A DNA stretch of 64,000 nt, taken from Xiphias gladius (lineage: Eukaryota > Chordata > Actinopteri > Istiophoriformes > Xiphiidae). The notes below the pieces were generated by a model that saw only the letters and a list, made by a program, of their open reading frames with translations, had not been told where the DNA came from and searched no databases. Shown here one piece after another: positions 49,480 through 61,870 of the stretch; position 1 is the stretch's first letter, and every line of letters starts with the position of its first letter. Location of the stretch: the NCBI RefSeq assembly GCF_016859285.1, contig NC_053406.1:6627001-6691000 (forward strand). Reading direction: 5' to 3'. Both the position numbers and the translations under genes were made by a program.

Positions 49480-51784
49480 CTAAGGAGGAACAATGAGTTT
49501 CAGGGTATGGGCTAAAGCAACAGCGGTCAGGCCCCACACTCGATGCTTCCCGTTACGAAATACTGGGAGTGTGTATCCATACTTGTCACCAGTGCGGAAG
49601 TGTGTGTAGCCACAGTTCTGGGGGTTACACAAGTGGGACAAAGACAAGGTGAAGATCTCCTCCACCTGGGGGGAAACAGACAAAAGAAGCATATTACGTG
49701 TTTGGTTCTCAATGAACCTAACCATTAAAGAGGTGTTTTTATGGTATTTGTCCAATTAATTGTCTGTTTATGTGTACTTTTATGTTTTAGTTTAAAATTT
49801 CAGAAAAGACATCAGAGAAGAAACAGACGATAAAAGCAGCAGGCTGAACTGAAATTAGTGTTTCAGTAGATGATATGAATCCAAGTCACCCCAGAAGATT
49901 GTTTGGTGCAAACAGTGACAGTGGTGTGACTTCATACCACCAGAGAAAAAAAAAAAGAGTCTTTTTAAAACTGCAATGTATTTGTTATGGGAAAATACAG
50001 ACATAAACTGTATAAAACATGACTTAATAGATACAGAACCACCTTGCCCAAAAACAGAACCTTTTTATACTTTTAGAACCCTCCCCATTCCAAGTAGATA
50101 TAAAATGTAGGAATGTTTGTACCTCTCCGGGGTTTGGTTTAAAGGAAAACTCCTCTAAGGGACCAAGGTTAGCCAGCACAGGAGCAATCATCATCCCTGA
50201 CTAGAGAAAGAGCCAAAAGACACAAACAGAACAAAGATTCTGTATTCAAAATGATCAAATTTAAAAAAAAAAAAAAAAAGACTGACAATTAGACAAGTAT
50301 AATGTTTTTTCTCTATTTTTCAGATAAAACAATAATATAACTGTAAATAAAAATAAAATAATTGTTAGTTGCAGCACAATTTAAGACAATATAAATCATT
50401 TCAAAGCTAATGAGAACAAAATATAAAGAACAACTTTGAAATCAAAATAAACTGAACAAAATATATGCCCTACTTCTCCCACATAGAGCCATCAGTGGTG
50501 CACAACCACAATTTTACAATGCCCACCATAGATTCTTGAATACCGGCATCTGTCTGTAAAACATTCTCTGTAAAGCTTACATCCTGAAATTTTATATCGA
50601 CTCATAAAATTAAAGAAGTGCATGTAAGGACAGCTCATCACTTCACCACATGGCTTAAACTCTTTCAGACAAAACAGTCTCACTCACCATGTCCCTGAGA
50701 GGCTTCAGGACGCCCCAGACCTTCTCTGTTGCCACATTTACACCCAGCTCCTCCTGGGCTTCCCTCAGTGCTGTGGCCACCACATCTCTGTCTGACGGAT
50801 CACTCTTCCCTCCTGCAAAGCTAAACATAAATGGAAATAAGAACACACAGAATGTTTGTAACAGAGTTGAACCTTTTTCTAGCCTGTCACTAACCTGACA
50901 TCTCCCTTGTGCCTGCCCTTCAATGTGCTGGAGCGCAGGGTGAAGAGAAATGCCGGTTGCCCCTCGACAGAGCAGAGAGAGACCAGAACGGACGCCCATC
51001 TCCCTTGGTTCTTTCCTTGGCTCTGACTTGTTGCTTTTCTCCCCTTGCCCACCTCGTAGAGCTTTAAGTTTGGCCCCAGCTTTTGCCGACACCTGTTTTC
51101 ATTCTCTGGGGATAGACAGTCTCTCCAGGAATCTACCAAACGAGGGGCAGCCTGATGAATATCTCTGATTTGCTGAGGAAAGAGGCCGGAGGCTTGTGGT
51201 CTACCATAAAAGTGATTTAAAATCCGTGGCATATGTGTCGACATGCTGAAAAGTCTGACAAAGTACTGTCTGTAATATAAATGGATTTGAAGAAGGTTAC
51301 ATTGAGTCTTGTTGGTGAAAGCGAGTGAACCTTGACGAAAGTTCTGACGCCTTCTCCAGGGTTGAAGGCAAGTGGCGTTGGTTAGACAGTCCTGGTAAGT
51401 GCTCAAAGCTTTAGGGTGTTGACCTGAATCTTCCACTACAGTGCATTTCCAAGGATCAGACACTTCCTTGGCTTTTGCAGAGGCTGAAACCTGAGGTGTG
51501 TGATGATGGCTGGATAAAATGGCTTTGGATACGAGGTTTTGAAATGAAGCCTCCGTCAGATGATGATTATCACAACCAGAGCTAAATAAAGACAGCTGTA
51601 TTGCACAGGACACACTCTCTGTGGACAATGATGACCCCTCCTTGCTTCTGCTGTCGTTCACATGTCTTGCACCCTGCCATACAGGACCAGTGTGCACAAA
51701 GAGAGCAGAGAGGTGGGACTCTTTCAATAGCAGCAATGACCTTATGGGACAAGACCAGGTCAGGATTTGAGGGCCCCTTAACAT
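49480..51784 (-). CDS. nudt8: Nudix hydrolase NUDT8-like, with long N-terminal extension
   Basis: Four coding exons, minus strand: 50895-51784, 50688-50820, 50123-50200, 49480-49665; 428 aa. NUDT8 is a mitochondrial Nudix hydrolase that in mammals cleaves CoA and related pyrophosphates. The join of exons 1 and 2 gives GRHKGDVSFAGGKSDPSD, and the Nudix box runs GGKSDPSDRDVVATALREAQ then EELGV (about 300-324), keeping REx2EE. The C-terminus YTLPVF...HRVWGLTAV is typical. Start: a strong acceptor (tttattttcatag|a) lies one base before the ATG at 51784, while an untranslated exon with donor tttcaag|gtgagt lies at 52196 to about 52260. The first 190 residues have no recognisable domain and the protein is about 190 aa longer than the 236 aa human one; Met codons at 51244 and 51232 would give normal length. 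Which start is used is unknown. Confidence 0.88.
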
Positions 51785-52195
51785 TCTATGAAAATAAACA
51801 GAAACATTCAAAGACAGACTTAAAGGCATCAGTCAATGAGGCGGATACCAGCATGTGAAGATCAGTCTATCTCACAGTTCAAGTAAACGTTAAATGCCAC
51901 TGTCTCCAGCGGACGAATGATTACGTCTTGGGAAAATGTTAGCATGAGCTGGTGAACAGATGGGGTTTGTCTCTCTTGAAACTGTCAAAGTGTACGCACG
52001 CTATCTAGCCAGCTAAGGCATTAGCATAAAACTGGAAAAAAACAACGGAAAGCTAAATAATGTCCATCGTACCGCAATGCTAAAATTTAAATCCCGTGAA
52101 TGGCAGGGATTCGAACATGTCGCACGCGAAGTCGGAAGTACGCCAATGACCGAGATTCAAATGTAAAATGTAATTTGAAAGCGGAAAACACTCAC

Positions 52196-52260
52196 CTTGA
52201 AAGTTGGATCAACGGAAGCTCTCTCGCTCCGCTAGCCGGCTGCCCCTAGTCAATATGGCG
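52196..52260 (-). other. nudt8: Non-coding first exon of NUDT8-like gene
   Basis: A GC-richer stretch ends at the consensus donor caag|gtgagtg (minus strand). The next strong acceptor is at 51785, directly before an ATG. The 5' limit is a guess. Confidence 0.55.
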
Positions 52261-52941
52261 CAGAGTAGCTTCATGCTCGTCATTGTTGCCCTCACTGCGC
52301 ATTGATGACGCCAAAATTCCTGTTTCACAACTCTTCCATTCAGCTTGTTGTTACTGCAAATAAATAGAGGGTGGGGGTGAGGTCGAATATTAACATTATT
52401 CACTGATACATTATTCAGGAAAAGTAGCCATTGTTTTAAATTTACTTCGCTAGTCACGCCCTCAGGTGAAAAACCAGTTTAGCCTTCTTTTGACTCTGCC
52501 TTAACCAGGTCTATTTCCTTTACTGGTAGACTAAACCAAATTATCATTACAGTTTTAGTTGATAAAGAGCCTAACATCACCATCTTGATCAAATTCTGAA
52601 CATTATATGATTCCTTTGTTGGTTATTAGTTCATTTTTGCATTGACATAAAGTTACCATTTGTTCATGAGGCCTAACATTTCTGATTTGACCAACTGGGA
52701 AGCACCTATGACATAACAGAAAAACTCCTCACCCCACCTGTTTTACCAGCCCCACCCTGAACCCAGGTTGCTTCAGTTTTTAAGCAGCATGTGATTCACG
52801 TGAACTGGCATTTCAAACTTGCCGTTTGTGTGCTTTTCCTACTTCTTTAGCCTGAACAGGGAATCTTCTGGTTATCCATCTATATCCAGGTCTGACCTCT
52901 GGGAAAACTGACTCACCTTCTCTCCTGCAATCCAGAAGCAT
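52261..52941. other. Divergent intergenic region NUDT8 / TRIM
   Basis: About 680 bp separates the presumed NUDT8 first exon from the TRIM start codon, so the two genes may share a promoter region. No other gene was seen. Confidence 0.5.
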
Positions 52942-53783
52942 ATGGCCTCTGCCTGGACCGAGGAGGAAACCTTTGTCTGCTCAGTATGCCTGGACACCCT
53001 GAAGGACCCAACCACTCTACCCTGTGGACATTCATACTGCTTGGAATGTATCAAGAGCCACTGGGACAAGAAAAACAGCAAGGGTCAGTACAGCTGCCCC
53101 CAGTGTAGACAGGTCTTCAACCCTCGGCCCCCGCTGGCTAAGAGCACTGTCCTTGTGGAGGCTCTGGAAAAACTGAGAACCAACAGCCTCAAGCAAAGCT
53201 CCTCCACAGCTGCCTCCTCAGCCCCACCATCGATGCCTGTCTACCTGAAGGTCCTACCAGATACAGGGCCGCAGCAGGGCAGCGTGAACCCTCAGCTTCC
53301 CACAGTGGGCCCCAGACCCTGCCCTAAACACAACCGACCCCTGGACCTGTTTTGCCACGAAGACAAGGAGTGTGTTTGTGAGGTGTGTTGCCAGCACGGA
53401 CACAAGGGACATCATGTACTCACGCCACAGGACGAGAGGAAGGAGAGACAGGTGTGTAATGGAAAAGGACAATTATCACCAGGATGCTCTTTTGTAGTTT
53501 TTTTCTCTCATGCGGGTCTTGGTGTATAAGATGAGGTGCAACTTAATCTAAAACTCTGTTTTCACAAGTTTAGCATTTCCAAAATGTAGCAGAACTTGAA
53601 GCACTGGTAAAACAACTGTCTTAAGTGTGTATTGCTGTCACATGTGTGGAAGGGTTCCTCCTCTTCTTTAAGGGGATTTTCTGCCCAACAGATTTTGTGG
53701 TGTCACAAATTACAATGTACTGTCTTGGGCTATTACTGCCCTCAAGGGTGTGTGGCCTCTTTCGTATACTAAGCAATGGATTG

Positions 53784-53823
<40 letters not shown>

Positions 53824-56800
53824 AAGAGCTTGTTCAGATGCAGACAGAGGTACAGAAGAGAATTCAGAAGACTGAAAAGAAGCTTAAGGAGCTCCCACCT
53901 GTTGCTCGCCAACACAAGGTAAGTGACAATTATAAAGGTTTGGTGTAGAAACCTTTGTGCTAAGTCACCATTTCTGATATGTTGCTTGTAGATCTATTTA
54001 TGACATACATGTCTACCTTCTTTGTACCCTCTTTTCATCTTTTCCACATCTTATTTGATCCTTGTCTTCCTCTCTCTTTACCCCCAGGCCCTGGTCAAGG
54101 CTGTAGAGCAAGAGAGCACAGATCTATTTTCAGAGCTAGCCAAGACAGTGAGTCTAACAGGCACCCAGACTGGTGAGCTCCTCAGCACCCATGAGACCTC
54201 CTTAGGCAGCCAGGTTGAGGGGCAGATCCACAGACTGGAGCAGGAAGTGGTACAGCTCCGCTGGAAGAGTGAAGAGCTGAGCAGAATAGCCGACATACAG
54301 GACCATGTATGCTTCTTGAAGGTAATGAGTGTGAAGCAGGGTGTTGCTGGAAATTGATTCCATTCGAATCTCACAGGATAAATAAAGGATAAGCTTCAAA
54401 ATCAAGAAAATGAGAACTGCTGCTGTTTTTGTATTTTAATTCTTAATGTCATTTGTTCTCAAGAGTTTCCTAACCATGGAGCCGCTGGGTCAGAAGGGTG
54501 CCACAGGAGAGTCAGTGCTGAGTCATGAGGAAGCTTTGGTAGCCTCTATCCGCTCAGCCATGAAGGAGCTACAAATGTCAATACAGGACCTCTGCAAAGC
54601 CAGCCTGGCCAAGATCGTCTCATTAGGTCAGTGTTCTTCTCTTCTCTTCTCTTCTCTTCTCTTCTCCTGTTCAGACATTCAAGACTTGTCTTTTCTTTTG
54701 TAGTGAATCATGACCTTGTGGCTTCAACACCCAATGATGCAGTAGCAGGCGCTACAGCAGCTGCTAACTGTGCTCAGGCCAATACGCAAAACACAGGTAC
54801 AGAAACTTAAAATCATCCAGTGTTTATTTTATTAACTATATACTGAAGAAAAGGAGACACCCAGACGGGTTTCTCACAACTTATCCACTCTACTCTGTAG
54901 TGTATGAAATGACAACGGAGCTTCCACCGTTGCCACCACCACAACCCCAAGGTAAGTTACTTTCGAAAACTAATATACAGTACAATCTGTCTGTGGCTGT
55001 TAAAACAAATGCTCTTGAATAAAAACTTTTACATGTGGCTTCATCTGTTTTGCTTCATCTGTTCGTACTTTTTTCCCCAGGGCATGAGTCTTCATTCAAA
55101 TATCCAGCTTTATATCCTGCATGTCCTCAAGGTAAGAACAAGAAAGCCTGCCACACTACACGAAGAAGTTTCTCTGATATTAGATGTCATGTAGTTGAGA
55201 TTTCTTTGGTTTACCTGTTCCCTTTGTTGCCTCTCTCCCCATCTTGCTGGACATGAAGCTTCAGCCCCGCCTCCACCCCTCCCTCTTCCTCGACCTCAAG
55301 GTAAATACAAAAGCTTTAGAGACTGCCCGCACATATTAATAAACTACTTTACCTTGTAGAAAAAGAGAGTGTGCTGTAGATGAGTTTTGATCCCTGATTT
55401 GATATACTCGTTTTTGTTGTTTTGTTTTTTTGCTCTTAGAACCTCCTGTAACAATGGTTGGACATGGGAATCCAGAGCCGTCTAGAGAAGAATTGTTTAA
55501 ATGTGAGTCCACCATTCTCCACAATATGAAACAGAATAGGGACCACAGTGTCAAAGCCCTCAGGGGTTTCAGAGTATTCACTATAGTACATCCTCTCCCT
55601 TCAGTTCGCTTTGAACCCACCTTGGACCCTAACACGGTGTATCGCCACGTGCAGCTGTCAGATGGAGGTCAAAAGGCCACAATGCGGTCTGAAAACCTGA
55701 ACCCACCAGACAATCCTGAACGCTTCCACTTCTGGAGACAGGTTCTCTGCAGAGAAGCCCTGGCTGGGAGCCCTTACTACTGGGAGGTGGAGTGGACTGG
55801 CCAGAAGGTGGATCTTTAGATATCAGTGGGGAAATGGGTGATTTCAGATATAGAGATATGCTTCATACAGTAAATTAATGGAAATCAGTTGTGTAAAAAT
55901 ACACTAAATGGTCTTCTGATTGTAACGTCCCATTTACCCAAATTACAACTTAATGGTTATGAAACCATTCCATGTGCAATCTGAGAGCAAAATAGAAGTG
56001 CAACAACAATAAGCAGTCTGTCCAAAGAAAGCCCCAGTATTATATCTCTCAGCACTTTGCTTGAATGGGTATGAAAATGCTCATTATTTTTGTTTTTTTA
56101 CACATTTTCACCAAAAAAAGACTCATCCGTTTCAACTGATTTTGACCTTGATTTCACATCCTGTTTTTAATATTCAAAATAAACATTGATATACATTCCC
56201 TCATATTTAATTTTAGCCATGCTAGCAGTGGGGTTCTAGAACTGGCAATGCTGGTTAGTCCACCACTTTGGTTATCATTTCAACAACTACTGGATGGATT
56301 TTCATGAAATTTTGTGCAGACATTCATGGTTCCTGGATTCATGGATGAACATTACAGACTTTGGTGATCCCCTGACATTTCCTCCAGCACCATCATAATT
56401 TATAGTTCATATTTGTGGATTTGAGTAAAATGTCTAAACAAATATCTGAGGGATTGCTATTAAATTTGGCACGCACATTTGTGTTACCCTAAGGATATTG
56501 TCCTTCAGAAATCCCCTAACATTTCATCTAGCACCATCATTGGGTCAAAATTTTAATTTGTCTGATGTTGTGTTTAGTCTTAATTAGCCAATATTAGCAT
56601 TTTTAACAAACTAAATTAAGATAGTAAACACTAACTGCAAAACATTAACACATTAGCATTGTCATTGTGCACGTTAGCATGCTGACTTTAGCATTTAACA
56701 ACTGCAACGCCATGCCTAAGCACACCTTTGCATAGCCACTACCATGACTGTTGACACTTAGTCCTGTTAAATTAAAACCTAAAAATAATGATCCCTTGGT

Positions 56801-56886
56801 ATAAGACTTGGAAAACAAGTCTTAAACCAAGTCTTTTCACTGACATCTGTTTAAATGTTATTTGTAGGTACTGAAGAAGAATTTTT

Positions 56887-56921
<35 letters not shown>

Positions 56922-57319
56922 CATTTGCAGCCACCAGGACTGGCTTCCTTGCCTAATATAGTATTCTCTGTCCCACCATGCAGATCACCATTGGCGTGGC
57001 CTACAAGGAGATGGAACGTAAAGGTTCTGATGACAAAAGCCGTTTGGGCCACAATCCGCTGTCCTGGAGCTTGTACTGGTCCGGGACTGGCTTCTCCTTC
57101 TGGCACAATGGGCAGGAAAAACTCCTCGGTTCACCTAAGGCCAAACGGATTGGCGTCTATCTGGACCAACATGTAGGGATTCTGGCCTTTTACCGCATCA
57201 CCAAAAACCAGGCTGACCTCATCCATCGGCACCTGACCCAGTTCACTGGCCCACTGTACCCAGGTTTCAGGTTCTGGGCAGGAGCAGGGACCACACTGAC
57301 TGTTTGCAAGTTGGATTAA
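52942..57319 (+). CDS. TRIM-family E3 ubiquitin ligase (RING, B-box, coiled coil, PRY/SPRY)
   Basis: Eleven exons: 52942-53451, 53823-53918, 54088-54321, 54464-54626, 54704-54796, 54901-54951, 55081-55131, 55259-55300, 55440-55502, 55605-55807, 56984-57319; 613 aa. The RING finger starts at Cys13 (CSVCLDTLKDPTTLPCGHSYC) and would recruit E2-ubiquitin. A B-box 2 follows (CPKHNRPLDLFC...CEVCCQHGHKGHH, about 130-165), then a coiled coil (about 171-285; KRIQKTEKKLKEL, HRLEQEVVQLRWKSEEL). Four short exons form a proline-rich linker, and the PRY/SPRY domain spans about 435-613 (LDPNTVYRHVQLSDGG; YYWEVEW; FWHNGQ). The domain set is that of TRIM25/TRIM65-like and fish-expanded TRIMs; I cannot assign an orthologue. 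The start fits the usual distance to the RING. The 102-base intron 9 (55503-55604) has no in-frame stop and could be retained. Confidence 0.93.
53788..53820 (+). repeat. (TG)n tract at TRIM exon 2 acceptor
   Basis: About 16 TG units run straight into the acceptor AG at 53821-53822 and replace the normal pyrimidine tract. Confidence 0.95.
54634..54666 (+). repeat. (CTTCT)n pentamer repeat, TRIM intron 4
   Basis: About six cttct units begin 8 bp after the exon 4 donor and fill a third of the 77-bp intron. Confidence 0.9.
56220..56770. repeat. Dispersed 'gctaacatgct' repeat, long copy in TRIM intron 10
   Basis: Shares with 60800-61240 both the first half ('actggatggatttt', 'cagacattcatggttc', 'tctagcaccatcat') and the second half ('gttagcatgctgac', 'agcatttaac'). 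It lies in TRIM intron 10. Confidence 0.7.
56889..56918. repeat. (CA)n microsatellite, TRIM intron 10
   Basis: About 15 CA units about 65 bp before the last exon. Confidence 0.95.
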
Positions 57320-57525
57320 GTTTCATATGAATGATGGGCTGTTGTTTTTGGATATAACCTGCTTGTCTGGTTTTGAGCATTCGACACTGAAATTCTGATG
57401 AGGAAGTAAACGTCTTCTTGCTCTGGGCATACAGAACTGTTCAGGAATGTCTGGTTTTCATAATATTTTTTTTCACCAACTTTTATTGATCTGATGTAAA
57501 TCTTCTAAAAATGACTTTGTAACTT

Positions 57526-57531
57526 AATAAA
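57526..57531 (+). terminator. Probable TRIM poly(A) signal
   Basis: AATAAA about 205 bp after the stop codon. Confidence 0.6.
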
Positions 57532-58744
57532 AGAGTACTAAACACACATTTCCTCATACACCTTTTTAAAACATATTTCTTTAAATGACCGTTAACATCT
57601 CATGAGTATCATGGGGCAGTTTTGAATGTTGGTTCAAATAGCCCTAAGTATCTATTTTGTTAGTATGTATATCATAGGCTACTACAAATTCTGTGAGCTT
57701 ACTTCTTCCTTCTCATATGACTAAAGGAATAACCAAAGTCCTGCTGATCTTATCTTTGAGCCCGACACCTCAGTGACCTGGATGCTTTTTAAGCCCCTCT
57801 CCATTCTTAAGTTAACTGTAGTATCTTTAGTATTCCCACATGGATATGGAAATAACTATTTGACCTTCATAGGTTTTTTTTTTTTGTCCACCCATTCCTT
57901 TCACTGGACACAGGTATGATGTTATTCATAAACCTGCAATGACAAGTCATGATTTGTGTTCAACCAAAAATTTATATTGACTCATACTGTATTCCTTAAC
58001 CCCTTACTCTCTTGGAGAAAATGTTTTTGTGAGTCTTTTCTCTTTTATTCCAAACATTCATAAGCTTTGCTTCGCTTTGTGCTAGTTATCACAAGTAATT
58101 TAACACTATTCACAGTTGGACAATGAAACTCTCATTTTCCACATGGTGGCAACAGCTTGTTGTGTCCTACCCTGATTGAAAAAGTTGGGAAAATTTAGAA
58201 ATATATAACGAACACTGGGTTTCTGGGTGCAAAATATCCACCTTGAATTTGAGGTTAAAAAAATTAATCTGGTATAGAACACGACTGTAATTTCAGCGGT
58301 AAATATGTAATGGATTGATGTGATGGACACAAACCTCAATCTCAGCTCATACAACTCTACTTTAAAACAGGTTTAGGTGAGCAAAACTGCACAGTATTTT
58401 GAGCACTGCAAACTGACGGACCACTCAATCTTTGATGCACAGTAAAGCTTTTCATGCCTTCATAAACACAGTAAAAAGACTATCTTTGCGTGCTGGTGGG
58501 AACGCTGACCCACGTGGACAACTTGCCTGAGAGGATAGGTGATACCTGACCTACATCTACAACACAAAGCCTTGGAGGGTGTGTGTGTGTGTGTATGTGG
58601 GTGAGTGTCTGTGAAGCCCCCACTTAGAAAGAAACGAGTTAAGGTATACAGGGGTATAGGTTTGCAGGTATGAGGGCAAAAAGGGTGGACTGTAGAGGAA
58701 ACAGGGAGGAGCTACTTGAAAGCCAGAATAGAACTGATGGGAAA
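57532..58744. other. Intergenic TRIM / C1q gene A, no gene seen
   Basis: AT-rich spacer of 1.2 kb with a short (TG)n run at about 58578-58594. No exon was recognised. Confidence 0.5.
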
Positions 58745-58750
58745 CACACA

Positions 58751-58760
58751 TATATATATA
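58751..58760 (+). promoter_or_regulatory. Possible TATA box of C1q gene A
   Basis: tatatatata about 75-85 bp upstream of the start codon at 58835, allowing a leader of about 50 bases. The run is also a short microsatellite, so this is tentative. Confidence 0.35.
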
Positions 58761-58834
58761 CATATAGCAGTGACTGTTGACTCCATATCAGTCTATCACA
58801 CCTTCTGAAGACCTCATCAGCTGCCAACATAACC

Positions 58835-59944
58835 ATGCGAGGTAAGACTAGATATAATTAGAAAAACTTTGCAACAGTCATCAAGTTGCAAATAGAGGCA
58901 ATGCCTGTAAAGTAGGGAAATGGATGAAAATCTTGAGATGCATGTAAAGATGTAAGAGTAAAAATATATCTGTTCTCACAAGAGTCAATGTTATTAATCT
59001 TTCTGGGTCTTGTGCTACACGCCTTTTCTCTTCTTCTCCCAGCTGTTGTACTGCTGTTTCTGCTGGAATCAGCATTGGTTCAAGCCGTTGACTATTCCTG
59101 GAGTGGACCTGGCAAGAACCCAGAAAATGGAGGTGTCGATCCCAACACAGAAAATGGTGAGATTTTTACTAAACTAAGTCGAGTCAGAGGACCAAGAGGA
59201 CACGCAATGTGTCCGTACATAATCTGATCTGAAAAGCTTCAACCTGCAAATGTGTATGTGTTTGTGTTCAGTGTGCGTGACAGACCAGGCCTCATGTGGC
59301 TGCTGTCTGATGCAGCAACATATACACAGGATGAAGATGTTCTTTAACATGAGCCTCAATGAGCTGGAGAAGGAACTCACAAAAGCAAAGACCGTCCTCA
59401 ACAATGTCAGAGGTGAGACCAGTGCATGAGTTACATTATATAACGCATTTAAGGGGCTTTTCCCATTGCACCTTCATAACATGTCTATTTCTTTTCCACT
59501 GCACATCAAGCCAGCCGAAGCGCCTTCTCTGTGGCTCTAACCAGTGACAGCAATTTGAACTGCTTTGGCCCCTTCCGTGATGACAAGCTCATCGTCTACA
59601 AACACGTTTTCATCAACCTGGGAGACGGCTACAGTGTGGACACTGGTATCTTCACTGTTCCCCGCTCTGGTGTCTACAGCCTCGCCCTCACTGTCTACAG
59701 TGATGCTGGTTCTCCTGGTAACAGCCTGGCTGCCTGCGCCAGTCTGCAGATTAATGGCCGGTTGGTGGCAGGACCCAGAGAAAAAAATATGCAAGACCAA
59801 GAGGACAGTGCCACTATTGTTGTGGCTCTCCACCTGAAGGCTGGGGACCAGGTGGCTGTCAACCTACCCATCGGATGTTTCCTCTGCGATGACAACAGCC
59901 ACTATAACACTTTCACTGGTTTCCTGCTGTATGCTACTGACTAA
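58835..59944 (+). CDS. Secreted C1q-domain protein A (collagen-less, cerebellin/C1q-like)
   Basis: Four exons: 58835-58841, 59043-59156, 59272-59412, 59511-59944; 231 aa. The tiny first exon supplies Met-Arg and splices to a hydrophobic signal peptide (RAVVLLFLLESALVQA). A short acidic/Gly/Asn linker follows, then a Cys-rich stretch with CVTDQASCGCC and a short helix-forming segment (LNELEKELTKAKTVLNNVR). The globular C1q domain runs from about 88 to 231, with FSVAL, the aromatic GxFxxPxxGVYSL block and the terminal NTFTGFLLYATD. There is no Gly-X-Y collagen segment, so it is a head-only C1q protein, as in fish cerebellin-like and C1q-like families that form trimers or higher oligomers. Ligand unknown. 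The Cys-rich part could link subunits by disulfides (inference). Confidence 0.93.
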
Positions 59945-60407
59945 GTTAGGGAAATGTAGCTGCTCTGGATTTTTGCCAAATGTTACCATACTGACAAGGT
60001 TTGAATCTGCTAGCAGACATCTTTCAAAGGTGGCAGTTGTGCCATGTATCCCCTAATTTATCTCATCTTTTGTACTCTTAGCCATCCCAACATAATGCTC
60101 TCATATTCATATCAAGTGTTTTATTTCATCATAAACTACTATCCCCCTATGCTCAGTATAATCTTTTGACAAAAGCAAGGTTTTAATCCAAGTCCAAGTG
60201 CCTTTGAAGCCTATTCAAACATAAAAAATCAAATTTCAAAATGTTGTATGCCTGCGTTCCTATTGTCCATGTCCTGACCTTCCTTACACCTGATTAATGT
60301 CCTACAGATTATTTTGTTCTTTGTTCTTGTAACTGTAAATCTTCCACTGACTGATTTTGTGTAATGGAAATTGTGATGGAAATATGTGGTCTGAAAAATT
60401 ACAATAT

Positions 60408-60413
60408 AATAAA
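60408..60413 (+). terminator. Probable C1q gene A poly(A) signal
   Basis: AATAAA about 465 bp after the stop, with an A-run at 60426 about 12 bp further on. Confidence 0.55.
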
Positions 60414-60799
60414 TCAGGATTTTGAAAAAAAAAAAAAATACCAGCATTATGAGGTATTTTTTTAAATCTCCACAATTTGAGAGTTAAAAGAGTACTCTAT
60501 TGATTTAGCATTACACTCCTATAGCATTGTTGGAGTCATGATGGACAGTTTAATAAGAGGATAAAAATAAATGCAGCAAAACAAGAGATATCATCTTTTT
60601 ATTCCATGCATTCTTCATTCTTGACAAAACCCTATTCCTGCATTACCAGAATGCAACTCAACCACCAACAGTTCAGTTGGAGATTTGGGGGTTTTATGCT
60701 AGTAGCATCTAATGTAGCTTCAAGCAGAGATGAGGAGTGGGCTTTAAGGGTCTGGTAAGCTCACTTCTTTCTAACTCCACATCTCCATATATTTTTCAT

Positions 60800-61240
60800 T
60801 TTCAGATTTGTAGTCTTTCTGGTTTTGGGTAAAACATCTCAACAACAATTGGATGGATTTCTATGACAGTGTGCACAGATATTCATGTTCAAGATGAATT
60901 GTAATAACCTTTTTTGATCCCTAACTGTTCATCTAGCACTGTCATCAGATCAAAATGTAATTTTGTCCAATAATTTAGTTTATGATCAAATACCTGCAAA
61001 TCAGATGACATTCACATCAGCTGCACTTTGTGTTTAGTGCTAATTAGCAAATGTTAGCATGCTAACATGCTAAACTAAGAGGGTGACCATGGTAAACATA
61101 ATGCATTCCGAGCATAAGTGGGCATGTTAGCATTCTGATATTAGCATTTAGCTAAGAGCATTGTTAACGAAATACAGCCTCACAGAGCTGCTAGCATGGC
61201 TGTAGACTCTTAGTCTCATTTGATCATAATAAATGAGACA
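60800..61240. repeat. Dispersed 'gctaacatgct' repeat, long copy between the C1q genes
   Basis: Same family as 56220-56770 and 5712-5945; it contains 'aattagcaaatgttagcatgctaacatgctaaactaag' (described, 61041-61080), a partly palindromic core. The rest of 60414-61870 shows no gene. Confidence 0.7.
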
Positions 61241-61870
61241 CTAATAAGTATGTCTCGTCATTAAATGGAGCAGACACAGCACTGACTACTGTGGGCCTCC
61301 TTTCATTATGCATCCTGCAGATCTGGCTGAGATCTGGCTCCACACTCTCAGAGAGTTTTTTTTTTTTATTTCAAGAAGGAGAGTATGTTCTTATGAAACC
61401 TTGGACCAGGTGGTTGGACTGGGTGGTCGGATCAGACACAGTGCACAGCTAAGAAATCATCTATACCACCTATAAAAAATAGTTTAAGCTATGCAGCTCT
61501 ATGAACCATAATGCTTGGCTGCTGATGAGAACACTGAGGTCCATATAAAGTGCACCTCATCTCTGTTGATAGATGATACCTAGGTGGCATCAGTAACAAA
61601 GCGCTGGAGGGTGTGTGTCTGCTTGTGTGTGAATTTTAGAAAATGAGAACTCCAAGTGATGAAGAAATGCATCTGCAGTTATAAAGTTATAAAGGCTAAT
61701 GGGGCAGACAATAAATCAAAACAAGGAGGAGCGATGTTAAAAGAGGAGGAATAAAACTGAGAGGTTACAAGGGAAGGGCTCCTAGAAAAATATAATCCAC
61801 TACTCTTCTCTTTTCATCACTCTACGTACCTTCGGTCTTTGTGAAGCTTTCATTATTTACCAGCATCAAC

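Noticed and set aside
51785-51829. ATG at 51829 as NUDT8 start
   Set aside because: The 45 bases before 51785 read as a polypyrimidine tract ending in a good acceptor, so they are most likely intron.
58835-59944. Calling C1q gene A as C1QTNF5 because MFRP is near
   Set aside because: No collagen Gly-X-Y segment and a different exon plan.
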